Shown here in pieces: positions 44,080 to 55,900 of a DNA stretch of 64,000 nt. The stretch spans positions 391,122,674 to 391,186,673 of the forward strand of contig CM062289.1 of assembly GCA_031216915.1 (NCBI GenBank), given 5' to 3'. Under the pieces are notes generated by a model that saw nothing but the letters and a program-made list of their open reading frames with translations, was not told where the DNA came from and made no database searches. How positions within the stretch are numbered: position 1 is the stretch's first letter; every line of letters starts with the position of its first letter. This DNA comes from Pictodentalium vernedei. Taxonomy: Eukaryota; Mollusca; Scaphopoda; Dentaliida; Dentaliidae. The position numbers and the translations under genes were made by a program.

Positions 44080-44288
44080 TAGTTCTAATGTTGCATGTTT
44101 GTGGACAAGAAGTTGTGCAAAGAGTTTAATGACATGTTGTTGTTGTCCAACCAACTGTATACATATATCAAAATAGCATGTGCTGCCCGAGAATGTCAAA
44201 TTGAATAGGTGACCGACGATTTTCTTATTATGTTGTGCTTGGGTTAATGAGAAAACACGCTAGTTTTTGTCTTCTGACATTTTAAAAA

Positions 44289-45297
44289 ATGCCAAGGTTA
44301 ACCGAAAATCAGAGGATGCGCGCCATTGGTATGCATGAGGCTGGGATACCTCCAGATGAGCTCATTACTGAGTTCGGAGTCACTGTGGCCACTAGTTACT
44401 GTCTCATTGGAAGGTATAGAACCACTGGATCTACTGCCGACCGACTGCGTTCTGGTCGACCAAGAGTTACGACCTCTGCACAAGACCGACACATCAGGAT
44501 GTCTCACTTGCAGGATCGCTTCCTTCCAGCGACGAGGACAGCAGCAATTATTCCTGGTAGAACTAACAATAGAATCACTGCACAAACTGCCGGCAAGAGA
44601 CTTGCTGAACATGGCACCCGAAGTAGGCATCCATACCACGACCAATACTTATCCAATGTCATCATACCGTCAGAATGGAATGGGAACGTCAGCGTGTTCA
44701 TTGGACTTTGCACCCATGGAGCACAGTTCTTTTTAGTGCTGAAACACAATTTTGTCTACGGCACGCTGATGGTAGGGCATGAGTGTATCGCCGATGAGGA
44801 GGACGGTTTTCTGATGCTTGTGTGCGGGAATGTGACCATTTTGGTAGGGGTTGTGTAATGGTTTGGGCAAGAATTTCCTTGACCATCGAACGCAGTTGAT
44901 CTTCATGAATGGTAATCAGAATAGACAGTGATATAGGGAGGAAATTCTTAACGCTGTTGTTGTCCTGTTGTTTAAGTTAATGCTAATGTCGGATTGCTGT
45001 TATTTCCGCAAGACACTGCCCGATGTCGCATGGCGCATATCTGTCATGACTTTCTTGAGGAGCAGAGCATTGAAAGTCTTCCCTGGCCCCCACTTTCGCC
45101 AGATTTGTCACCAATCGAGCATCTTTGGGATCAGTTGGACCGTCAGGTATGACTTAATGACATTAGGCAATTTAGGTAATGCTCTAAGGCAGGTGTGGAA
45201 CACCATATCACAGGCTGACATCCAGAGACTTATCAGGTCCATGCACCGTCGATGTCTTGCCATTCAAGAGGCAAACAGTGGGCATACACGCTATTGA
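44289..45297 (+). pseudogene. Tc1/mariner transposase pseudogene
   Basis: The frame from 44289 encodes the paired-type N-terminal DNA-binding part (LTENQRMRAIGMHEAG), the GRPR-like hook (SGRPRVTTSAQDRHI), and a second helix-turn-helix (RTNNRITAQTAGKRL). After HPYHDQYL the frame is lost. Later fragments in other frames still show FPQDTARCR (second catalytic Asp), LPWPPLSPDLSPIEHLWDQL (third acidic position) and ADIQRLIRSMHRRC at the C terminus. The first catalytic Asp region (normally SDES) reads SAET. Several stops and frameshifts make it non-functional. It belongs to the Tc1-like group found in fish and invertebrates. Confidence 0.88.
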
Positions 45298-45503
45298 CTG
45301 CATGTGTGAACTTTTCATTTCACCTCATGTCTGAATTGCGACATCCTGACATAACGCTGGCAACAGTGAGAACATGAAATTATGCAAATTCATAGTTAGA
45401 CTTGAAATATGAATTTATATTAATTTGTTTGGGATTAAAGGTGATAATACTAAAAAAAATTGCTCCTCAAAGTTTATTATACTTTCTTTTTTGACTCAGT
45501 ATA

Positions 45504-45818
45504 TAAGATGCCATATTTGCATTTATAGAGCTTGCTTCACAAAAACAAGACAAATTTGGTTATATATTTACTGTATGTGATGAGGGGAGTTTTGATGGAA
45601 TTTACTTTGAGAGTGAGAGAGCTATTTTTTTTTTATAAAAGATACAGCACTGGTCAATGTAAGTTAGAGTCCATGTCTAAGCACAGACAATAATCAATTC
45701 AGATTTTTTATTTCCATTTCCAACTTAATTCTCTGAACAAAAATAGATAAAAAAAAATGCTCAAGTATTCAAAAACATGAAGATTCAAGGTCGTTTCCAC
45801 CTAATTACATTTCACATC
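45504..45818. other. Non-coding, nothing recognised
   Basis: AT-rich spacer with T and A runs between two mobile elements; no gene seen. Confidence 0.4.
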
Positions 45819-46236
45819 CAGTGGAACCCTGTTTATGAAACAGCCATTTTACAAGTGAAAATATATTCAATTATCATGTGTTGTCAATTAATAGGAATAT
45901 GGTGGTTTTCTTTCATTCTAATTATAAACTTAGCATTTTGTCTATTCTATCTTCTAGTACAGAACTCCTAGAGCTGTCAAACAAGATATATTGGCTTAAC
46001 TGCTTATTATATTGGATGCAGATGATAAATACGTCTATAAACAAAAAGAAATTCTGAGTAATTTTCGACAGATCACAAGATTTATTTTTTTTATTCAATT
46101 AACAAGAGTTCACTCAAACATCTATATACAAATAACAAGAATAATTGTTCTGAAGGTATGGTAAATGGTTTGGTGTTAGGAAGTTATATGCAATTAACAA
46201 GGTATTAAGAGACATCCAATTAAGTGGGTTCCACTG
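45819..46236 (+). mobile_element. pogo-like non-autonomous element, uninterrupted
   Basis: Ends CAGTGGAACCCTGTTTATG and TTAAGTGGGTTCCACTG. It keeps a decayed TCAAACAAGATATATTGG hairpin and serves as the empty-site comparison for HINE C. Confidence 0.75.
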
Positions 46237-46332
46237 CAGTTTGAAATCATATAAAATATTTTTGGATTATATTTTACTTCTTATATTTCATTTGTTTACT
46301 GTTTGTTTTTCATTACTTTATTAGCCTTTTAA

Positions 46333-46910
46333 CCCCCTGCACACTGATCTCAATTATTTATTATTGATGGTTAAGGTCACATATTTATGCACAATGGCTA
46401 ATCATGACCGTGACAGTTTTTCGGGTGGAGGAAGCCGGAGCACCCGGAGAGAACCACCGAGCAACGACGAGCAGCTGCCAGCTCCCCAACATCGTAACTC
46501 CACACTGCAGCACAGGCAGGGTTAGATTGGTTGAAGACATGCGTACCATCGACGTGCAGTACGCCTTAGTACACGGCATCATCGTGCCCCCACGCGGGCA
46601 ATGAAGATGAAGTGTCTTGCCCAAGGACACAACGCGGTTACCGCAGGGGAGATTCGAACCGAGGACCTCTCGGCTTGCAGTCTGCACCTCTACCGACTGA
46701 GCCACCGCGCTCCCACACTGATCTCAAACTATCTAAATTTCATGCTGCAAGTGTTTCCCATCATGCAACTAGAAATTTAATCAATTCAGCCTTGTTTGAC
46801 AGAGCTCATTGAGCTCTGTCAAACAAGACTGAATTGGTTAAATTCCTAGTTGCATTATGGGAAAAATGGCAACTTGAAATTTTGGTGTTTTGACACCAGA
46901 GTGCAGGGGG
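46333..46910. mobile_element. TTAA-flanked palindromic MITE with an inserted SINE
   Basis: TTAA at 46329-46332 and 46911-46914; ends CCCCCTGCACACTGATCTC and GAGTGCAGGGGG. The central hairpin CTTGTTTGACAGAGCTCATT and complement is at about 46788-46830. Without the SINE it is about 204 bp. Confidence 0.87.
46354..46713 (-). mobile_element. tRNA-derived SINE with perfect 14-bp target duplication
   Basis: Minus-strand copy: head with GAGCGCGGTGGCTCAGTCGG and B box GGTTCGAATC, body TGTGTCCTTGGGCAAGACAC, tail ending AATAATAAATAA. The flanking duplication CACACTGATCTCAA is exact at 46340-46353 and 46714-46727, showing LINE-mediated insertion. Both polymerase III boxes look intact. Confidence 0.92.
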
Positions 46911-46954
46911 TTAACTAATGAATCTCTGCATCTGCCCGCCATAATCTCCAAATT

Positions 46955-47160
46955 ATGTAGGTGAAACAAATACATTCTTCAACAAATTTCAACGAAGCCA
47001 TATCATGTTATTCCATATTTGAAACAAGCTTGTCAAGCTCATTCCAATGAAGGGTACCATGATATGGTTTTGTTGAAGCTCTTTGAAAAAAAATGAACAA
47101 ATATTTGAAATAGTAAATTTTTATATTCTGTATGTTGGGTTAAGGGTAAAAGACTCCTTA
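46955..47160. mobile_element. TTAA-type MITE, decayed
   Basis: Hairpin CAACGAAGCCATATCATG...CATGATATGGTTTTGTTG at about 46991-47077, and an end TGTTGGGTTAAGGGT. Same module as 21577-21680. Confidence 0.65.
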
Positions 47161-47472
47161 TAGACTCCATAAATTTTACAAGAAAAAAAAAACATGTATA
47201 AATGAAAACTTGATTTTCAGATATAAATAAACATGAAAAACTTCAACTTCAATGCCAAAACACTCCTAATGGAAATTTGTGAGGGGATTTGATTGCTTGA
47301 ATAATGACGTACAAGATTATTCAACAATGGAATGATGATGATGGCTTCTGACAGCGGGTCAACCAACTCAGAATGGAGAAAACATGACGGTTTTCAGTGG
47401 TATTGTACAAAGTCATATATATTCCTCAGGAACTTTGCAAAAATCATTTTAATTTCATTTTTCTTTAAAAGG
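47161..47472. other. Non-coding, nothing recognised
   Basis: No gene, hairpin or repeat family placed here. Confidence 0.4.
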
Positions 47473-47935
47473 AAAACAGTGGAACCATGTTAATTGAATA
47501 GTTCCTTTGCCAATGAATATTACTCAATTAATGATATTCAATTATCCGGTAGAGTACTGGAAGCCCATATTTGGTCTTTATTCAAAAGAGCAGGTGACAC
47601 TACTGAAAGGTTTCATATTTTGTGGATGTGCTTTATATTATCTTTTAAGTGAAATTATTGAGTTTGTGTGGATTTGCTTTATCTCTGTTTATGGGAGAAT
47701 GCTCCTAGACACTCTCCCTTAAATTGTAGCAAGTCAAAGACAGGTGAGCAATTTTGACAACCAAATAATAATTCAGCACTCTTCCTGTTAACAGCGAATT
47801 GGTCATTTTTCCTGTATTCTAGAAATAAACTGAGCATTTATTCCATATATCTTGTTTAAATGAACTCTGTCAAACAAGATATAATAGATTAAATATGTGT
47901 ATTGAATATATTGAGGCAAAATAGGTCTTAATACA
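47473..47935 (+). mobile_element. pogo-like element with nested TTAA MITE
   Basis: CAGTGGAACCATGTTAATTG at the left; the body resumes after the MITE with TTCCTGTATTCTAGAAATAA and CTCTGTCAAACAAGATATAA. The right end is not seen before the HINE-like element at 48028. Confidence 0.7.
47546..47787. mobile_element. MITE of the CTGGTAGAGTGCTGG type
   Basis: Flanks TTAT (47542-47545) and TTAA (47788-47791); ends CCGGTAGAGTACTGGAAGCC and CAGCACTCTTCCTG. Hairpin around GGGAGAATGCTCCTAGACAC at 47690-47730. Confidence 0.75.
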
Positions 47936-48027
47936 CTTGCATACCAAATATCAAGTCACTCAACCAAGGTGAATTTGGGTATTTTGAGGTTACTTTGTTG
48001 ACATATCACAAAATCTTTTATTCAACT

Positions 48028-49440
48028 AATGAAAGTGTTAATGACACTGCAGCTCAACTTGTCCAAGAAGGGACTGAACTAAATAGAAAGATCCAGTAAT
48101 GCCATGTCATTCACTTAAGTTTCTACAGAAAAGACATCACACCAAAGCTACATATGAAATCTGAAAAAAATTGGGTGAGGGATGGGGCCTGATGGGTGTA
48201 CTAATGGAATTGTCGACAATTTAAATGTCAAATCCAAGATGGCCGGTGGCGGCTATCCTTTTCAAAGCAATGCAGAAAAATTTGTAACTCCCATCTGGAC
48301 ATCATACCAAAGTTACATATAAAATTTGAAAAAGATCAGGTGAGCGGCGCGGCCTGTAAGGTCTGCTAATGGAATTGTTGACAATTTATATACCAAATCC
48401 AAGATGGCCACTGCCTGCCAAGTTTTTTAACAAAATTCAGTTCCCATCTAGATATCACACCAAATTTACAGATGAAATTCAAAAAAGATCAGGTTAGAGA
48501 TACAACCTGTAGGGTGTGTTAATGGAATTGTTGACAATTTATATCCATATTCAACATGGCTGCTGGTGGCCATATTTTTTAACACAATTCAGAAATATGC
48601 GATAACTCCCATCTAGACAGCAAACCAAAGATACATAAGAAATTTGAAAAAGATCGGATTAGAGATGCAGCTTTTAGGGTGTGCTAATAGAATTGTTGAC
48701 AATTTAAATGCCAAATCTTAGATGGCTGCTATGCTTTTCAATGAAATTTGGAAAAATTTGATAGCTCCCATCTAGACACTGCCCCAAAGCCACATATGAA
48801 ATTTGGGACTGATCGAGTGAGAGCCGCAGTCTGAAGGGTGTGCTCAAGGAATTGTTGGACAATTTATATCCAAATCCAAGATGGCTACTGGCCGCCATAT
48901 TTTTCAACAAAATTCAGAAAAATTCAATAGCTCCCATCTAGATATCACACCAAAGCTACTGATCGGGCGAGAGCCGCAGCCTGGAGGGTATGCTAAAGGA
49001 ATTGTTGGGACAATTTCATGTTTTTCAACAAAATTCAATAGCTCCCATCTTGACAACACACTAAAGCTACATATGAAATTTGAAGAAGATTGGGTGAGAG
49101 ATGCAGCCTGTAGGGTGTGCTAATAGAATTGTGGACAATTTATATGCCAAATCTAAGATGGCAGTTGGGGGTGGGGGGGAGGGGCATGTTTTTTAACGAA
49201 ATTTGGAAAAATTTGACAGCTCCCATTTAGACACTGCCCCAAAGATACATATTAAATTTGGGACTGATCGGGTCAGACCTGAGACATGTTGAGTGTGCTA
49301 AAGGAATTGATGGGACAATTTATATCCAAATCCCAGAAGGTCACTGGCGGCCATATTTTTCAACAAAATTTAAAAAAAATCGATAGTTCCTATCTGGACA
49401 TTGTCCCAAAGCAACATATGAAATTTGGGAATAATGAATA
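48028..49440 (+). mobile_element. HINE-like element D, 3' end missing
   Basis: The 5' end AAAGTGTTAATGACACTGCA then GCTCAACTTG is shared with A, B, C, E and F. The core is a third type: about seven or eight degenerate units with AATCCAAGATGGC and ATAGCTCCCATCTAGA, roughly 160 bp apart. The terminal hairpin is absent, and sequence passes into a pogo-like fragment at about 49440-49545. Confidence 0.75.
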
Positions 49441-49617
49441 CATGAAAATGACCTAAATTTCTGTTAAATGACTACTCCAGTCAAATGAATATTTTTTCAT
49501 TGGCAAAGTGACTATCTGGTAAACAGGGTTTCATTACTTTACCAAAAAAATAAACTAGACCTGTTCGTAAGCACATTGTATAGGTGCTACATTTTGATAC
49601 TCAGAAAAGGAAAGAAA

Positions 49618-50432
49618 AATAAAGTGTCACCATACAGTGACACAAAAAGATACCCCTGCTTATTTAACAATGCAAGCCTGACTATAGATGATACAGTTTT
49701 GGGGTATATACACATTCTAAGTCCATAAAGGGCAATGACTCTGGCAATAAAATCTCGAACGACACCTGCATTATCACTATGGGTATACAGTAATAGGATA
49801 CACTTGCATGCCAAATATCAAGTCACTCAACCAAGTACTTTACAAGTTATTCATGATTGAATTTTGGGATGGACAGATGGACCGACCGACAGATGGACTG
49901 ACGGACAGACGGGCAATGACTCTGGTAATAAAATCTCGAATGACATCTGCATTTCACTATAGGTATACAGCAATAGGATACACTTGCATACCAAATATCA
50001 AGTCATTCAACTTAATACTTTACAAGTTATTCATGACTGAATTTCGGGACCGACAGACGGACGAATGGACAGATGGACAGACTGACAAACAGGCCCTGTA
50101 ATGTAGGTAGACATCAATAAGATAGAGTCGCACATCAAATATGAAGTCATTCCCTTGAGTACTCTACAAGTTAATCATGAATTAATTTCAAGTCGGACAA
50201 ATTCTAGGTCCATAAAGGGCAATGACTCAGGCAATAAAATCTTGAATGACACCTGCATTTCACTATGGGTATACAGCAAGAGGATACACTTGTATACCAA
50301 ATATCAAGTCACTCAACCAAGTACTTTGCAAGTTATTCATGATTGAATTTCGGGACGGATGGATGACGACAGACAGACGATGGACGGAGAGCGAAGAGAT
50401 TAGTTCAGCTTGACTTTGTCAAGGTCAGCTAA
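49618..50432 (+). mobile_element. HINE-like element, GTGTCACC type
   Basis: 5' hairpin GTGTCACCATACAGTGACAC. Three units marked by ACACTTGCATACCAAATATC (about 49800, 49980, 50285), with GACAGATGGACCGACC microsatellites. The 3' end AGCTTGACTTTGTCAAGG then TCAGCTAA belongs to the same 3' family as A, B, C and E. Confidence 0.7.
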
Positions 50433-50544
50433 AAATGAATTGGACATCACATATCTATAGCCAAAGTTATCAGACGAAGCCAAAAGTGAAAGGACAGACA
50501 GACAGATGAATGGACAACGCTATACTATAATACAACTCGTTTTT

Positions 50545-51448
50545 CAACCCCCCCCCCCCCCACCCCCAGGGACTTGATCTAAACACACTTTAAACTGACC
50601 CCACTAAGGATGCTGCAAACCAAATATCAAAACATTCTGACTGGTGTGTCTGAAGAAGAAGATTTTTAAAGAATATTCCTCTTACTGCACTAGGTTAAAA
50701 TTTGGGTGCCCATAAGGAACCCAAATACGATCCCAGGGATATAATTTGAACAAACTTTATTCTGACTCATCGATGATATGTGCCAAATGACAAAAGATTC
50801 TGACTGGTGGATCGCAAGAAGATTTTTAAAGAATATTACTCCCACTGCATTATGTTAAATTCAGGTTTCCATATGGAGCCCAAATATGAAGAAAAGGACT
50901 TGACTTGAACACACTTGAATCTGCCTCCCTCCCCCTATCCTGAGAATGTTGTTTACCAAATATCAAAGGTTTTCACTGGTGGATGTGAAGACGAATTCTC
51001 AGGAATTTTTCACATATTGCATTATGTTGAAATTTGGGCCTCTTTAGGAGCCTAAAGATGAACTCTGGGGGTTGATTTGAACAAACTTGAATTTGCCCCC
51101 CTAAGGATGTTGTATACCAAATATCAAAAGATTCTGATTGCTGGTTCGGGAGAAGATTTTTTTAATTTAAAGTTATACACCTTGTGGTGCCCACTGTAGG
51201 CATGGCATCTCTTTTTGAGCACACTTGAATTGACGTATCGTCGCATGAGTGCTAGAATGTTCTATGTCCCCTATGGGACATATAGTACATTCTAGCACTC
51301 AGCCGACGATATGACATGGAACATGCGTATCAAATTTGGTCTTGTAGTTTTCAAGGAGAAGTTGATAATATAAAGTTCACAACAGATGATGGATGGACAG
51401 ACAGACAGTGATCGATAAAGCTCGCCTTCAGCTTTGCTCAGGTAAGCT
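50545..51448 (+). mobile_element. HINE-like element, 165-bp core, 5' end lost
   Basis: Follows a C run. Units carry ACCAAATATCAAAAGATTCT and GAAGAAGATTTTTAAAGAA. An inserted hairpin, GAGTGCTAGAATGTTCTATG and complement, lies at 51248-51303. It ends AGCTCGCCTTCAGCTTTGCT then CAGGTAAGCTCAA, which complements the 5' GCTCACCTGA of the element at 62971. Confidence 0.7.
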
Positions 51449-51764
51449 CAACAGAATTTAAGGATTGTTTATCCAGTGTTCAGTGCCTCAAAAATCTGTG
51501 CACATCAAGGACGTCATGTGAACCTTGTTTGAGACAGGCATAATATGGATTTGGAAAAGAAGTCTGTAGAGACTCGGTTTTCTGGTGAGTCACAACTGAT
51601 GGGCAAACCACAGTGGTATTGAAGAGCTATTTGGGCTGTCATAAAATAAATACCAAATACTATAGCTAAAACAAGGGGCATAAAACTGCTCAGTATGCAG
51701 GGACAATATCTGCAGTATGGATATCCTTTTCTCCAGCCTGTCTCTCACCATACAAAAGGACATC
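51449..51764 (+). repeat. HINE-like internal fragment
   Basis: TGGATATCCTTTTCTCCAGC resembles sequence at 57597 and 57764; otherwise nothing recognised. It forms the left flank of element E. Confidence 0.4.
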
Positions 51765-54243
51765 AATGAAAGTGTCAATGACACTGTAGCTTAACTTTTC
51801 TGTGTGTTGTGTTTGATGAAAAGGATAACGTTCAATGTTTATGAAAGGATTATGAAATAAGACGTGTGATAATTGGGGATCTGTTAATTTCTGTTCCCTG
51901 TATGCTATGTTTTTAATAACTTAGATGTGAGTCTTCCATGGAAGACGTGTGTCGCCTGCACTATATTTTAATATTTCAGACAGAATTCTAAGTGGAAAAG
52001 GGGCATAACTTTGGAAAAAATACAGCGGATCAAAAAATAAAATAGGAGGTGCACAATGCCATTATGTGATAAAGAATCACTGAAAGTTTCATCAAAATCC
52101 ATTCATAGGTTAAAGAGGAGTGGTGGATAAGAGAAAGTGTGACACGGACGACGACACGGACGACGCAAGACGACAAAAGTAATCCCTATATGTCGCTCCC
52201 CACTTCGTGGGGCAGGCGACACAAAAATAATATGAGGTGTACACTGTATTAAAGAGCTGAGGGATGGGTTAATATGACCTCACAGTTAATGTATGTGGCC
52301 CTCACAGTTAACGTATTTCAACGAAAGTTACCAAGTTACAGTGAAATTATTCCAAAACGAGTCATCCTATCAAGTTACATTGAAATCCCTTCATAAATAT
52401 GGCCTGTAGACTGTGCTAAAGGTTTTTGGGCTTCAGGCCTGTGTAGCCATGATGGTAGACCGATTGCAACTAAAAGCGCACGTCCTCATCTCGACATTAT
52501 ACTGAGTCATTCTACTAAGTTACAATGAAATACCTTCACAAATACGACCTGTAGTCTGTACTAAAGTTTTTCGGGTTTTGGGCTCACGAAGCCATCATGG
52601 TTGAATGATTGCGACCAAAAGGGGCATTGTCATCTGGGCATAATCTGGAGTGACACCATGAAGTTACAATGAAATCCCTTCATATATATGACCTGTAGAC
52701 TGTGCTAAAGGTTTTCAGGCTTTGGGCCTCTTGCAGCCGTCACAGTTGCCCAATCATATCCAAAAGGGGACGTTCTCATCTAGACATTATATGGAGTCAA
52801 CCTACCACGTTACAATGAAATCCTTCCACAAATACGACCTATAGACTATGCTAAAGGTTTTTGGGTTTTGGGCTTGGGCAGCCATCAAGGCTAAATGAGC
52901 GTGACCAAAAGGGGACGTTCTCATCTAGACATTATTTGGAGTCATCCTACCAAGTTACAATGAAATCCTTTCATAAATATGACCTGTAGACCGTGCTAAA
53001 GGTTTTCGGGCTTCGGGCCCCTGTAGCCGTCACAGTTACCTAATCACGTCCAAAAGGGGACGTTCCATCTAGACATTATATGAAGTCAACCTACCAAGTT
53101 ACAATGAAATTCCTTCATAAATATGACCTGTAGACTGTGTTAAAGGTTTTCAGGCTTTGGGCTCAGGCAGCCATCATGGTTGAATGATCGCAACCAAAAG
53201 GGGACAGTCTCATCTGGGCATCATCTGGAGTGATCCCACGAAGTTACAATGAAATCCCTTCATAAATATGACCTGTAGACTGTGCTCAAGGTTTTCGGGC
53301 TTCGGGCACCTGTAGCCATCACAGATGACCAATCACGACCAAAAGGGGATGTCATCATCTAGGCATTATATGGAGTCAACCTAACAAGTTACAATTAAAT
53401 CCTTCCATAAATATGACCTATAGACTATGCTAAAGGTTTTTTGGCCTGGGCAGTCATCAAGGCTGAATGATCACGACCAAAAGGGGATGTTCTCATCAAG
53501 TCATTATCTGAAGTCATCCTACCAAGTTACAATGAAAACCCTTCATAAATATGACCTGTAGACTGTGCTAAAGGTTTTTGGGCTTCGGATCCCTGTAGCC
53601 GTCACAGTTGCCCAACCACGTCCAAAAGGGGACGTTCTCATCTAGACATCATATGAAGTTAACCAACCAAGTTACAATGAAATCCCTCCATAAATATGAC
53701 CTGTAGACTGTGCTAAAGGTTTTCAGGTTTTGGGCTCGGGCAGTCGTCACGGTTGCCAGATCGCGACAAAATGGGGAAGTTCTCATCTAGACATCATACG
53801 GAGTCATCCTACCAAGTTACAATGAAATCCCTCCATATTAAATATGACCTGCAGACTGTGCTAAAAGTTTTTGGGTTTCGTGCTTGGGCAGCCATCACAG
53901 TTGACATATCATGACCAAAAGGGGACGTTCTCATCTAGGCATTATACAGAGGCATCCTACCAAGTTACAATGAAATCCATTCATAAATACGACCTGTAGA
54001 CTGTGCTAATGGTTTTCGGGTTGTGGGCTCGGGCAGACATACCGGCTGACCAATCATGACCAAAAGGGGACGTTCTCATCTAGACATGACCCCAAACCTG
54101 CATATGAAATTTCATGATGATCAGAACTACGGGTTGTAGCCTGTGCTAAAGGAAAATGTGAACAGACTCACAGATTCACAGACTAACAGACTTCCGTACA
54201 CGAGATGGCAATAGCTTATCTTGACTTTGTCAAGCTAAGCTAA
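51765..54243 (+). mobile_element. HINE-like element E (core as in A and C), with nested element
   Basis: The 5' end is AAAGTGTCAATGACACTGTA then GCTTAACTT; the 3' end is AGCTTATCTTGACTTTGTCA then AGCTAAGCTAA. About 12 units of the CAAGTTACAATGAAATCCCT type. Interrupted near its 5' end by a smaller HINE-like element at 51920-52222. Confidence 0.85.
51920..52222 (+). mobile_element. Small HINE-like element nested in element E
   Basis: 5' hairpin GAGTCTTCCATGGAAGAC, then GTGTGTCGCCTGC. A single core unit holds GGGGCATAACTTTGG. The 3' hairpin TCCCCACTTCGTGGGG is followed by CAGGCGACAC, which complements the 5' GTGTCGCCTG. Comparison with A (about 14302) and C (about 41213) shows the uninterrupted A-run target. 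Confidence 0.83.
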
Positions 54244-54850
54244 AAATGAGAATTATATAAATTGCAAAATGCTCATTAAGACAGTTTTCTAAGTCTATCA
54301 AAGGTGAAAACTCTGGTTAGTATGCATGAACAAAACCTGAGATATGTGGATGTCCTTTCCCCCATAACGGTCTATCACCACACCAAAGAACACCAACATC
54401 CTAAAACCATTACTTCAATTATAATGCAAAATGTTCATACAGAAGTTTGACCGGTGTCCTCAACGAAATACACACCAAAATCTCCTCTGGGGGTCGGGGC
54501 ATAATAAAAGTACAGTGAGTCAAAGCAAGGGGCACCTGGATCCGAGAAGTTCATCTGAGAGGCAAGATCCCCACATCAACTAATGCCTTGTAATGAATTC
54601 AAACTAACCAACAAACAAACAAGGAAAACAAATATTAATAGATTTCCTTAAACAAATTCAAATAATCAATAGAAAATGAGAAGAAAAAAAATTGCCTGAC
54701 AAAATATAACTTGTGCAAATCTTACATAAAATACTCAGGCCCGAGGATCAGATATGAGTATTTTTTACTAGATTTGTGTAAATTATATTCTGTGTATCTC
54801 CCATTGTCACAATCCTCGAATCCAAAAGATTTCCAATCTTCTGTTAACCC
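54244..54850. repeat. Decayed HINE-like fragment and spacer
   Basis: GGTGAAAACTCTGG and TGTCCTTTCCCCCATAAC at 54305-54370, and an ending GGGGTCGGGGCATAATAA at 54490-54508. No gene seen after that. Confidence 0.45.
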
Positions 54851-55450
54851 CCTAGGCTCTATTGTCAAAAGGTTTTCCCACAATGCAACTAAGAATTTAA
54901 CCAATTAAATCTCATTTGACAGAGCTCAATTCTCAAAATGCAACTCCAAATTTAACCAATATATTCTTCTTTGACAAAGCTCACAACAAGGGTTAAGCAA
55001 GGGCAGTGAATCAGTACTGGAAATCATAACTGAAAAAAGCAAATAACTGTTCCACATTGTTTCAACACTACATCAAATGGAAACTCTAGAGCAAACACAT
55101 GTCAACTATTGCACATTTACCCATGGATTGCAATTTGTTGGCATTAGAGAATACATTCAACAGTGGAGTGTACCGGGTGTATTATTAATTTTACTTGCCT
55201 AAGAATTCAGACACACAGTCTCTTGTTGAGCTAATGCATCTATTCCATAATTTCATGCCTAGAACTTCCACATGCACAAGAAGGATGAAGAATATCGACC
55301 CAAATCAATAAGAGTATATTTATTGGATGATGATCACTTTCAGCAACTACAGCTATATACTATATACTACTGTACATCATTCCCGTAACACTAGTATAAA
55401 GTCAGGTGTACCAAATGAATTATACCTATACAACCCAGTTTTGAAGACTT
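54851..55450. other. MITE fragments and non-coding spacer
   Basis: TTAACCCCCTAGGCTC at 54843 with TTTCCCACAATGCAACTAAG and two copies of TTTGACAGAGCTCA-like sequence up to 54983 are remnants of TTAA MITEs. The remainder shows nothing recognisable. Confidence 0.5.
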
Positions 55451-55568
55451 CTTAACCCTTTACCCATCTCAGACGATATCAAAATTTATTCTTTTAAATA
55501 ACACTTTTTTAATTTTCTCAAAAAATTTCAACAAAACCATATCATGTGACCCCTCATTGGAATGAGCT
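55451..55568. mobile_element. Half of a TTAA MITE
   Basis: TTAACCCTTTACCCATCTC, then one hairpin arm CATATCATGTGACCCCTCAT, breaking off at the loop; the second arm is absent. Confidence 0.7.
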
Positions 55569-55900
55569 CTTGAGTAACGTCGAGAATTTGAGCCACTGCA
55601 GTCTGTCTGTTGCCAGTTTCCAACATGCCAACACATCTCAAAAGTTACGTTTCGACTAGAAACTATTGATGAACAAGTTTATACCAAGAAAATAATGATG
55701 AGACCTCCGAAAAAGCCCGTACAGTACAAATTAAAATTTCAAAACGTACCCTACAGACATTAACGCGGTGCTCGCGTGAAAAACCTGCACACAATTTCCG
55801 TGGGCCGGTGACATTCAGAATCCACACAAACCTTGGTAACATATTGATGTGTCCAATCACGAGTATACAATACCATTTTCCGAAAATATCAACATCATTT
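55569..55900 (-). other. Unique sequence, possible first exon
   Basis: Single-copy-looking sequence with several CpGs. A minus-strand frame (55663-55860) reads MLPRFVWILNV and then CAGFSREHRVN. The start resembles a basic, hydrophobic mitochondrial presequence, and a possible donor (TTG/GTATAA) follows. There is no domain and no partner exon, so it remains a weak candidate. Confidence 0.22.

Larger units (their letters stand above)
40765..45503 (+). mobile_element. Decayed Tc1-like transposon with nested insertions
   Basis: Left end TGAGTCAAAAAAGAAAGTAT (also in the duplicate at 40487) and right end ATACTTTCTTTTTTGACTCA at 45479-45498 are inverted repeats, next to TATA. A broken Tc1 transposase lies at 44289-45297. 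A pogo-like element (40835-44079) sits between the left end and the transposase, and itself holds HINE-like element C. Confidence 0.78.
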
